64,000 nt of DNA from Pseudobacter ginsenosidimutans (GTDB taxonomy: Bacteria > Bacteroidota > Bacteroidia > Chitinophagales > Chitinophagaceae): contig NZ_CP042431.1 of assembly GCF_007970185.1 (NCBI RefSeq), positions 2,356,001 through 2,420,000 of the forward strand, written 5' to 3'. Shown here one piece after another: positions 1-7,233 of the stretch (the first letter of the stretch is position 1; each line of letters begins with the position of its first letter). The position numbers and the translations under genes were made by a program. The notes beneath the pieces were generated by a model, which saw nothing but the letters and a program-made list of their open reading frames with translations, did no database searches and was not told the origin of the DNA.

Positions 1-284
1 TTCGCATCATCCGCAGCGCAGAAGAGAAGGAATATGCAAAGATCCTCACGTATCCCAACCCGGTAGTGAATGAATTACGTGTGCAGCTCCCTGTTAGCTG
101 GCAGAACAATGCAGTGAATATCGAAGTATTCAACAATAGCGGACAAATAGTGAAACGCCAGATCGCCAATCGTGCAGGGCAGACTGAAGTAGTGAATGTG
201 AATGATCTTGAAAGCGGCATCTACTTTGTTCGCGCAGGAAACGGAACCGAATCTTCCACTCAACGTATTGCGAAATTGAAATAA
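1..284 (+). CDS. C-terminal part of a T9SS-exported protein (5' end outside window)
   Basis: The frame is open from the window edge (first full codon at base 3) to a TAA at 282-284. The visible ~93 residues contain YPNPVVNELRVQL, followed by beta-strand-rich sequence and a GIYFVRAG segment with a basic C-terminus (RIAKLK). This is the standard layout of a type A Por-secretion C-terminal sorting domain, which takes cargo through the type IX system to the cell surface. The catalytic or adhesive part of the protein lies to the left of the window, so its function cannot be stated. Confidence 0.88.
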   Translation, partial: RIIRSAEEKEYAKILTYPNPVVNELRVQLPVSWQNNAVNIEVFNNSGQIVKRQIANRAGQTEVVNVNDLESGIYFVRAGNGTESSTQRIAKLK

Positions 285-305
285 ACTCTACACTCAACTT
301 TTTAT

Positions 306-443
306 AAGGGTACGATCAACAAACAAGTCATCCTGTGTCTACAGGGTGTGTTTTTAAGAAAGTTCAGCCTTTACGTACCTGCTGATGCTTTCTGTGATCA
401 ACAACTCTTCAACTGGTTTTTATTTAAAGGGTACGATCAACAA
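306..443. repeat. 17-bp direct repeat, two copies 121 bp apart
   Basis: The 17-bp sequence AAGGGTACGATCAACAA occurs at 306-322 and again at 427-443. Each copy is preceded by a CAACT plus T-rich stretch and followed by a terminator-like hairpin (329-355 and 445-477). This suggests tandem duplication of a terminator-bearing segment behind the T9SS gene. The part between the copies has diverged. Confidence 0.6.
329..355 (+). terminator. Probable intrinsic terminator behind the T9SS gene
   Basis: CATCCTGT and ACAGGGTG form an eight-base stem with one G-T pair and a three- or four-base loop, followed by TGTTTTT. It lies 45 bp after the stop codon of the partial gene. Confidence 0.6.
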
Positions 444-444
444 C

Positions 445-477
445 AGCCGGGCTTTTCCAAGCCTGGCTCTCTTTTTT
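445..477 (+). terminator. Second intrinsic terminator in tandem
   Basis: AGCCGGGCTT (445-454) and AAGCCTGGCT (459-468) form a ten-base stem with one G-T pair and a TTCC loop, followed by CTCTCTTTTTT. It lies after the second copy of the 17-bp direct repeat and is stronger than the first terminator. Confidence 0.75.
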
Positions 478-498
478 GTGGCCATGGCTCCTGGAGAG

Positions 499-647
499 GC
501 CTCCGGGGGTGATGTAAATCCGGCTGGGAAATGAACCGGCGCGGGAGGATTTTTTTGGGCTGTTGTTGGTTGGATTGGGCAATGGGAATGCTGATGAACT
601 GCTTCGCTTACATTTCATAAGGCCGGATTTACATCACCCCCGGAGGC
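499..647 (-). repeat. Variable-arm intergenic repeat, copy A
   Basis: A perfect 26-bp inverted repeat (499-524 and 622-647) encloses 97 bp. Read on the minus strand, the inside begins GGCCTTATGAAATGTAAGC, runs through CAGCCCAA and CCTCCCGCGCCGGTT, and ends near CCAGCCGG. The same inner sequence recurs at 57666-57815 and 58179-58322, each time between inverted arms of a different sequence. Total length is 149 bp, close to the other copies. No promoter or coding signal was seen inside. The stretch 478-498 and 648-723 shows nothing else. Confidence 0.75.
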
Positions 648-723
648 ATGGGCACGCTGATGGGGTAAGAGGAATAATGCGATAAATAAAAAGAGGAGTA
701 TGCTTAACACTATCGACGCTTAG

Positions 724-1017
724 TTACTTCTTTAAGTGCAGATAGGATTGCAGGTTGTTCACGTATTTCTGAAAGGCTTGTTTGCCGAGGGAAGTGATCC
801 GGCAGATGGTTTGAGGATAGTTGTTGCGGAATTGTTTGTGCACTTCTATGTAGCCTGCTTCACGGAGCTTGTTGATCTGAACGCTGAGGTTGCCGGCTGT
901 GGCATTGGTCTTTTCACGGAGGAACGTGAATTCAGCCTCCGGTTGTTGCATCAACAGGCTGATCACGGCAAGGCGGAGCTGGGAGTGTAAGATCGGATCG
1001 AGGTCCTTGAATTCCAT
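724..1017 (-). CDS. Small winged-helix transcriptional regulator
   Basis: This 97-residue protein is a single winged-helix domain of the HTH_34/MarR-like kind: an N-terminal helix (DPILHSQLRLAVISLL), a helix-turn-helix around residues 30-55 (FTFLREKTNATAGNLSVQ), the wing (YIEVHKQF) and a C-terminal dimerisation helix. It has no ligand-binding domain. It is the last gene after a TonB receptor and a TPR-like gene on the same strand, 94 bp downstream, and has its own promoter-like sequence. A shared ATACAGTAA motif upstream of both this gene and the receptor makes it a candidate regulator of the cluster (inference). Confidence 0.85.
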   Translation of the reverse strand: MEFKDLDPILHSQLRLAVISLLMQQPEAEFTFLREKTNATAGNLSVQINKLREAGYIEVHKQFRNNYPQTICRITSLGKQAFQKYVNNLQSYLHLKK

Positions 1018-1043
1018 TACTGCGTTTTCAACGAATACAGTAA

Positions 1044-1072
1044 CAAATATACAGTCAAAGCAGGGTGATCAA
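1044..1072 (-). promoter_or_regulatory. Promoter of the winged-helix regulator
   Basis: On the minus strand TTG (1072-1070), an 18-bp spacer and TATATTTG (1051-1044) match the Bacteroidota -33/-7 consensus, 26 bp before the start codon. The region also forms an imperfect hairpin (1055-1065 with 1092-1102) whose loop contains the -33 element. ATACAGTAA at 1035-1043 sits just downstream of the -7 box and could be an operator. Confidence 0.6.
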
Positions 1073-1111
1073 TCAGCATGCCGATTAAAAACCCCGCTTT
1101 GAATTTTAATA

Positions 1112-1750
1112 TTACTTGCAACCGGCGATCATCTCTTCCAGTTGTTTTTGTCCCCAGTTGGGATGCAGTGTGGATGCGGGTTTGAAGCTGCCGTATTTTT
1201 TCAGGGCTTCTTCCATGATGGGTTTGGCAGTTGCACAACCACCACCGAACTGCTCAGGCGTGTAGCGCAGATTTTGTCCCTGTATGAAATATGGACGCGG
1301 ATTGTTGGGGTCCTGCGTTTTGGCATCGCTCAATGCTTTCTCGATAACAGGACCGTACTGCATATAACGTTCCATCGGATTCACAATCATGCGAACTGTT
1401 GCCGAAATGGATTTGATCACGCTGATCTCAGAATTGTCTGGTGCTAGAGCGGCAGCTTTCGCCAGCAGTGTATCGATCTTGTCTGCATACTGATCATTGT
1501 TAGGAGCGTCGTTCTTCACAAACGCATAAATGCCGTATGCATAGGCTGCGTAATAATAGGGAAGCCACTGGTTCTTTTCTGCATCGGCGATCCGCTCGAA
1601 TGCCTGGGAAGAAGCCAGGAAATCATCGGCAGTTTTGTTGGCGCCCAATTCTTCGATCTTGGCGGTCATGGCGCCGGTATACTTTTCACTTTGTGCCATG
1701 GCTGTCACTGTCAAAGCGAGTGCAGCAAATACGAACAGGATTTTTCTCAT
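1112..1750 (-). CDS. Exported TPR-like protein of unknown function
   Basis: This 212-residue protein starts with a clear signal peptide (MRKILFVFAALALTVTAMAQ). The mature part is helical with TPR-like spacing (YYYAAYAYG, DKIDTLLAKAAALAPDNSE, NNPRPYFIQGQNL) and two cysteines near the end (GGGCATA and AGCK). It follows the TonB receptor by 11 bp and is almost surely cotranscribed with it. A periplasmic accessory role for the receptor is plausible, but no substrate can be inferred. Confidence 0.75.
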   Translation of the reverse strand: MRKILFVFAALALTVTAMAQSEKYTGAMTAKIEELGANKTADDFLASSQAFERIADAEKNQWLPYYYAAYAYGIYAFVKNDAPNNDQYADKIDTLLAKAAALAPDNSEISVIKSISATVRMIVNPMERYMQYGPVIEKALSDAKTQDPNNPRPYFIQGQNLRYTPEQFGGGCATAKPIMEEALKKYGSFKPASTLHPNWGQKQLEEMIAGCK

Positions 1751-1761
1751 TGTTGATAGAT

Positions 1762-4035
1762 TTATAAGTTACTGTTGATGACGTCTTCTGATCTGTCGAT
1801 ACCAAAACTGATAAAGCATCCCACGAAAAAGAAACGGCGTGCAGTGGGAAGGATCGGATCCTTGCGGCTGCCGTTCCAGGAATAGTTATAACCAAATATC
1901 TGGTCGTTGCCCAGCACATTGTTCAGCGAGAATACCCAAACGGTGAACTTCTTCGCGTCTTTCTTCCCGATTGCCGGCAGGTAGTTCACACTCAGGCTTA
2001 GATTATTGTAGGCGATGGTTTTGCCCTGGTCTGCGATCACAAATTTACCATCGCCGGCATTGTAACGGAAATTATAATAGGGCCGGCCTGTGGCAAAGGA
2101 ATAGGAGGCATTGAAACTGGTTTTGAATTTAGTGAAGAATTTCTTCACTACCAGGCTGGCGGTATGATTGGCTGCAAAGGAAGGCTGGATGGCATAGGGA
2201 TAATTCAGGTAATCCCGCTTCGTATCCAGGTAGGAATAGGAAACCCAGTAGTCCACATCCTTGAATGTTTTCCGGTCGCGCCAGAAGAGCTCGATGCCCT
2301 GCGCATTGCCGGAACCGCCGTTGGCAACACTGTCTGGCAGCGTATTTCCTTTGGTGGCATAGGTTTTCACCAGCTCATCGTATTTCTTGTAAAAGGCTTC
2401 GATGCGCAGCGTATAGTTGCGGCTCACGCGCTGGTAATTGGCAATGTAGTGCGTGGCTTTGGTATACAGCAGGTCGTCAGTTTGAGCATAGTTGCGGAGA
2501 AAGAATTCCTTTTCGGGGCGCTGATAGAAAATGCCATAGGCAAGCGATACCTGCGCCTGGTTGCCCAGCTTATAAGCCAGCGATGCACGCGGCACGATAT
2601 TGGCCCTGTTCAGCAGCGAAGAATGTTCTACACGCCCACCCAGTTTAGCGGCGATGTCGTTGGTGATGTACACATCGGCTTCTGCAAAGCCTGCTTTGAA
2701 ATGATCTTCAGCATTTGTTTTTGCATGTTGCACATAACGGTTAGTGAAATCCGTTTTATCGGTGAAGTAGAGATACTCTCCACCGAACCGGATAGCGCTG
2801 AGGCCATACAATCTTCTTTCCAATACCATCTTGATCTGCGAAAGGTCCGAATTGTTCTTTATGTTGAATGATTTGCTGTCGTAAGGAGCCTGGGCCAGGA
2901 ATTGTTCCTTATTGTCCTGGTCTTCCAATACATTCCTGATCTTATCGATATTATTACTGTACGATGCGCCCAGGTTCAGTCTCCAGTGTTTTCCGATCTT
3001 TTCCTTCCAGCTCAGATTCGTATATACGTTGAAGTTATAGAGCGTAAAAGCGTTCTTGAGTGAGGTTGAATCGATATCTGCCCTGCGCAGCCCCAATTCG
3101 CTGTAGTTGAAATAGCCATAGAATTTGAGGATGCCAGTTTTGGAGGTCTTGATCCTGAAATTGAATTCTCCGTTATGGAATTGGGGAGTGAGGAAATTAT
3201 CGGGCCTTTGTTTTATGATGGCGAAATATGCTGCCAGGTTGGTATAGGCGTAATTGGCGCCCCAGCTGGATTTTTTGTCTTTGGCAAGCTGGTTGTAGCC
3301 GCCGCTCACAAAGATGGGTGAGATGCCCAGGTTGGCGGAGGTCTGATCTGGCAGGTCAGTTGATTCCAGGATCAGTGCGGAAGAGAGTGCGCCGCCATAG
3401 AGTGCGGAATAGCCGCCGGTACTGAATACAGTGCCTTTGAAGATGAATGGCGAAAAACGGCCGCGGGATGCGATGTCCGGAATGCTGCTCTGAAAATAAT
3501 TGTTCACCAGTGTGCCATCGATGAAAACTTTGGCTTCTTCTGAGCTGCCACCGCGGACGAAGAGTCCTTCTTTTTCTCCCACCTGTTGAGCGCCGGGCAA
3601 TGTTTTGAGAGCGCCGGTAATGTCTCCGTCAGAGCCTGCAGTTGTTACGATATCGAGAGGGCCCAACACCGTAGTGCGTTTGGTATCGCTGGCTTCAAAA
3701 GTTCCGGCAGTGATCACTACGGCGGTAAGCTCATTGGGTTCTGCTTTCAGGATGGCGTCCAGTTTTTGATCGCCGCCTTCGAGTGTGATCTTTTGTTCAA
3801 ATGGTTTGTAACCGATGCAGGTGATCAGCAGGGTTTGTTCTCCTTTTTCTGATGTCCGGAACCGGTAATTGCCGAGTGAGTCGGTAGTGGCGCCGTCGTA
3901 GGAATCTTTAATGGCGATGCTGGCGCCGCCAACACCTTTTCCTTTGCCGTCTTTGATCCGTCCCTGGAGAACGGTTTGGGCGCTTCCCAGGAAACTGGTG
4001 AGCAGCAGGAGGATGAAGGGGATCACTTTCAGCAT
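1762..4035 (-). CDS. TonB-dependent outer-membrane receptor
   Basis: This 757-residue protein has a signal peptide (residues 1-19), a carboxypeptidase-regulatory-like beta domain (about 22-105, with GNYRF and ITCIGYKPFEQ), a plug domain (about 120-220, with LFVRGGSSEEAKVFIDG) and a C-terminal 22-strand-type barrel. It ends in FFFVGCFISFGID plus a short tail. The length is at the short end for Bacteroidota receptors, and there is no SusD partner, so it is not a classical SusCD pair. It transports some nutrient across the outer membrane using TonB energy; the substrate is unknown. It heads the unit with the TPR-like gene and the regulator. Confidence 0.9.
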   Translation of the reverse strand: MLKVIPFILLLLTSFLGSAQTVLQGRIKDGKGKGVGGASIAIKDSYDGATTDSLGNYRFRTSEKGEQTLLITCIGYKPFEQKITLEGGDQKLDAILKAEPNELTAVVITAGTFEASDTKRTTVLGPLDIVTTAGSDGDITGALKTLPGAQQVGEKEGLFVRGGSSEEAKVFIDGTLVNNYFQSSIPDIASRGRFSPFIFKGTVFSTGGYSALYGGALSSALILESTDLPDQTSANLGISPIFVSGGYNQLAKDKKSSWGANYAYTNLAAYFAIIKQRPDNFLTPQFHNGEFNFRIKTSKTGILKFYGYFNYSELGLRRADIDSTSLKNAFTLYNFNVYTNLSWKEKIGKHWRLNLGASYSNNIDKIRNVLEDQDNKEQFLAQAPYDSKSFNIKNNSDLSQIKMVLERRLYGLSAIRFGGEYLYFTDKTDFTNRYVQHAKTNAEDHFKAGFAEADVYITNDIAAKLGGRVEHSSLLNRANIVPRASLAYKLGNQAQVSLAYGIFYQRPEKEFFLRNYAQTDDLLYTKATHYIANYQRVSRNYTLRIEAFYKKYDELVKTYATKGNTLPDSVANGGSGNAQGIELFWRDRKTFKDVDYWVSYSYLDTKRDYLNYPYAIQPSFAANHTASLVVKKFFTKFKTSFNASYSFATGRPYYNFRYNAGDGKFVIADQGKTIAYNNLSLSVNYLPAIGKKDAKKFTVWVFSLNNVLGNDQIFGYNYSWNGSRKDPILPTARRFFFVGCFISFGIDRSEDVINSNL

Positions 4036-4054
4036 AGCGGTTAAGTTTATGAGG

Positions 4055-4139
4055 CAAAGTAAAGTAGTTTATACAGTAAACTTAAATTCCGGATGCCTGC
4101 ATTCGGTAAAACCGGGGACAGGGTCGGTAAAACAGGGGA
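4055..4139 (-). promoter_or_regulatory. Candidate regulatory region of the TonB receptor
   Basis: Upstream of the receptor (minus strand) lie a -7-like TACTTTG (4061-4055), an inverted repeat AGTTTA-tacag-TAAACT (4066-4082), and two direct repeats TCGGTAAAACCGGGGA (4103-4118) and TCGGTAAAACAGGGGA (4124-4139), 15 of 16 identical and exactly 21 bp apart. Two-turn direct repeats are typical of sites bound by dimeric regulators such as LytTR proteins; the binder is unknown. The remaining gap 4140-4478 is AT-rich and I see nothing further in it. Confidence 0.5.
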
Positions 4140-4478
4140 TGTTACCGGCATTATTTTGGCCGTTACACCGGATTTTTTATTGTGTTGCTATTGCAGTTTA
4201 TTTTTTGACCCTTGTAAATGAAGCCGATCCGGATCTAAATATTTTCCGTGCAACAGTACGTATTGATCTATGGTAAATCTCCTATTGCAGGTAAATAAAT
4301 TATTAATTACTCTTGCAACAGGTGCTCCATAAACAATTAATCCATTTCCGAAAAACCTAGATGCATGAAAAATCTGTACTCTTCCTTCTTCTACACTATT
4401 TCCCGTATTTATCGTCATTCCTCCTGGCAGCATTGATCCTGCTAAACATGTGGCATTAATACTTTCAACTAAAGCATT

Positions 4479-7166
4479 ATGAGAACGGGAAATAATTTGC
4501 TTTGGGTATTGCTGCTTGCTACTTCCATGCCTTCGGTTGCACAAACCAGGTATAGCAGGGTGAGCATACAAATTCCGCCGCAGGGCCTTACCTGGCTGAC
4601 TGCGAAAGGCGTTTCCTTTGATCATGGCGAAGTGAACGAAGCCCACAACTCATTCATCACCTCACTCAATACCAAACAGCTTGCTGCGCTCAAAGCAACA
4701 GGCTGTTCTTATACCGTTCTGATAGAAGACGAAGAGGCTGCATTCAGACAGCAGTACCGCAAGGGTAATTTCTATCGCAATGCCGGCGCCACCATGGTGA
4801 ACGGCAAACTGCAATTTCAGCAATCATGCGCTTCCGCTATCGAATCGGTGGATGTGCCGGCCGCTTTCACTGAAGGTTCTTACGGCGGCTATTATACTTT
4901 CGATGAAATGCAGGAGAAGATCAATTACATGGTAAACACTTTTCCCAACCTGGTGGATACCCTCATCCTTCCAACAAGAACCTATGGCGGCAATCCTCTC
5001 ATAGTTGTTAAGATATCAGATAATGCAGATACAGATGAGAACGAACCGGAAGCACTTTATACCGGTCTCCATCATGCGCGCGAAGGCATGAGCATGATGA
5101 ATCTTTTCTTCTTCATGAACTATCTGCTGGAACATTACAACACGGATACAAGGATCAAAAACCTGGTAGACAGCCGTGAACTGTATTTCCTGCCCTGCGT
5201 GAATCCGGATGGATATGTTTATAACGAAACGAATTCGCCCGGTGGCGGAGGTATGTGGAGAAAGAACCGGAGGAACAATGGCTCCGGCAATGGAAGAGGA
5301 GTAGATATCAACCGGAATTATGGTGAAGACTGGGGTGAGAACGGCGCCAATGTGTCTATCTCCACAGATCCGGATGATGAAGATTATATAGGGCCGTCTG
5401 CGTGGTCAGAGCCTGAAACCCGTGCCCTGCGTGAACTTGGACAAAGCAGGCAATTCACCATTGCGATCGATCATCATGCTTACGGAAATTATTATGTAAC
5501 GCCTTTCGGCCGTCCTGCGCAGCACAGTTTCACTACGCAGGATGTGAATTTTTATAAATATGCTTCAGCCCTCATGGCCAAATACAATGGTTATTCCGTA
5601 GGAGATGGCCTGGCTACCGTAGGTTACTATGCGGTAGGCAATTCAAGGGACTGGCACCTGATTGGAGATATCGGTGCGGGAAGCAAACAGAAAACTTATG
5701 GTTATACAGTGGAGATCGGCTCAAGCTCCTATGGCTTCTGGCCGGATAATTCGCTGATCGTTCCCATTGCACGCTCCATGTTCTTTGCCAATATGCAAAT
5801 GGCTTATATGTCTGGTTCGTATTTTGAATTGCAGGATCTCAATCCGATCGCATTCAATAATACCAGTGGCAATTATCATTTTTCCATTCGCCGTATCGGG
5901 CTTACCGATGCGCCGGTGACAGTGTCTCTGCAAGCCCTGGAAAATATCTCCATCACAGGCGGGCCGGTCACCATCAACAGTATGCCCAACTATTTCGACA
6001 TACTGGAGAGGGATATTGCATATCAGTTGCCCAATGCCATCGCGCCGGGCGCCAGGATACGTTTTGTATGTAGAACAGTGTCTGCCGGTGTTACGCTTAC
6101 CGATACCATCGTGAAGTTCTATCAGCCGGATCAGCTGTTGAATGATGATATGGAAAGCACAACCAACTGGGATTACACCGGCAACTGGGGAACCACTACT
6201 GCAGCGGCTTTCAGCGGCAGCAGATCCTTGACTGAATCCCCATCCGGCAATTATTCCATTAACGAACAAACTTACGCCACTTACAAGAACGCCATCGATC
6301 TTTCCGATGCGGAATCCGCTTATCTCGTTTTCCGCACCAGGCATCGTGCACAGAATGGATACGACAAACTGCAGGTGCAGCTATCCAATAACGGCACTTC
6401 CAATTTCCAGTCTGTTTGTGCTACAGGCACTATCCGCGAGAACGTTGGCGCTATGAACAATATACCGGGGCTCACAGGGATCCATGAAACCTGGGCACAG
6501 GAAGTGGCAGACCTGCGGGACTATCTAGGTAATAACAATGTACATCTCCGTTTCGGTTTCTTTTCCAATGCATCGAGAGTTGACGATGGCTTCAATATAG
6601 ATAATGTGGAGATCGTGAAGTCCACACATATCGTACTCTCTGTACAATTCATCGATGTGCAGGCGAAGCAGCAGTCGAACGGTGTACTGATCAGCTGGGA
6701 AGCAAATACAGAGAACGACCACCATCATTTTGAAGTGCAGCGCTCACTGGATGGTGTGAACTATATTACCATCGGCGCCGTGTATGACGGCCCGCCTTAT
6801 AAATTCTTGGATGCGGAACCGGGAACAGAGAATCACTACCGCATCAGGGCTGTTGATAAAAAGCAACGCAGCCAGTATAGCAAAACAGTATACCTGAATT
6901 ACAAGCAAACAACTTTCATCACTGTTACGCCCAATCCCGCTTCCCATGAGCTGATGCTGCGTTTCAGCCTGGATACCGATACGCGCTATTTGCTCAGTAT
7001 CCGGGACGTTACGGGCAGGCAAATGCTTCGGCAGGAACTGAAACTGGCCAGGGGAGCAGGTTACAGGCAATTCAATATCAGTAACTGGATTCCGCAGCTG
7101 TATATTGTTACGCTGAAGGATCTGGCAACCGGCAGGGAAACAGTGAACAAAATTTTAAAAAGATGA
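4479..7166 (+). CDS. T9SS-exported M14 zinc carboxypeptidase
   Basis: An 895-residue secreted metallocarboxypeptidase. A signal peptide (MRTGNNLLWVLLLATSMPSVAQ) precedes a pro-region and the M14 domain (about 130-450). The zinc ligands are H199 and E202 in HHARE and H333 in IDHHAYG; the catalytic Glu is E412 in YTVEIG. PDGY and RGVDINRNY are also present. Then come a beta domain (about 450-560), a MAM/immune-inhibitor-like jelly roll (about 565-720, DDMESTTNWDYTGNW), an FN3-like domain (SWEANTENDHHHFEVQRS) and a T9SS type A sorting domain starting VTPNPASHELML. It probably removes C-terminal residues from extracellular peptides. The set of active-site residues is complete. Confidence 0.92.
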   Translation: MRTGNNLLWVLLLATSMPSVAQTRYSRVSIQIPPQGLTWLTAKGVSFDHGEVNEAHNSFITSLNTKQLAALKATGCSYTVLIEDEEAAFRQQYRKGNFYRNAGATMVNGKLQFQQSCASAIESVDVPAAFTEGSYGGYYTFDEMQEKINYMVNTFPNLVDTLILPTRTYGGNPLIVVKISDNADTDENEPEALYTGLHHAREGMSMMNLFFFMNYLLEHYNTDTRIKNLVDSRELYFLPCVNPDGYVYNETNSPGGGGMWRKNRRNNGSGNGRGVDINRNYGEDWGENGANVSISTDPDDEDYIGPSAWSEPETRALRELGQSRQFTIAIDHHAYGNYYVTPFGRPAQHSFTTQDVNFYKYASALMAKYNGYSVGDGLATVGYYAVGNSRDWHLIGDIGAGSKQKTYGYTVEIGSSSYGFWPDNSLIVPIARSMFFANMQMAYMSGSYFELQDLNPIAFNNTSGNYHFSIRRIGLTDAPVTVSLQALENISITGGPVTINSMPNYFDILERDIAYQLPNAIAPGARIRFVCRTVSAGVTLTDTIVKFYQPDQLLNDDMESTTNWDYTGNWGTTTAAAFSGSRSLTESPSGNYSINEQTYATYKNAIDLSDAESAYLVFRTRHRAQNGYDKLQVQLSNNGTSNFQSVCATGTIRENVGAMNNIPGLTGIHETWAQEVADLRDYLGNNNVHLRFGFFSNASRVDDGFNIDNVEIVKSTHIVLSVQFIDVQAKQQSNGVLISWEANTENDHHHFEVQRSLDGVNYITIGAVYDGPPYKFLDAEPGTENHYRIRAVDKKQRSQYSKTVYLNYKQTTFITVTPNPASHELMLRFSLDTDTRYLLSIRDVTGRQMLRQELKLARGAGYRQFNISNWIPQLYIVTLKDLATGRETVNKILKR

Positions 7167-7233
7167 TAGCACAATACATGTTGTTGAAGAGCAACAGTTG
7201 ATCCTGAGTTTAAAACCATGTAAATCCAATTTT

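Noticed and set aside
499..647. Reading repeat copy A as an IS element or MITE
   Set aside because: There is no transposase, no clear target duplication, and its ends differ from those of the other copies.
2164..2871. 235-codon open frame on the plus strand
   Set aside because: It is entirely antisense to the TonB receptor, with no domain or signal; it follows from codon use of the real gene.
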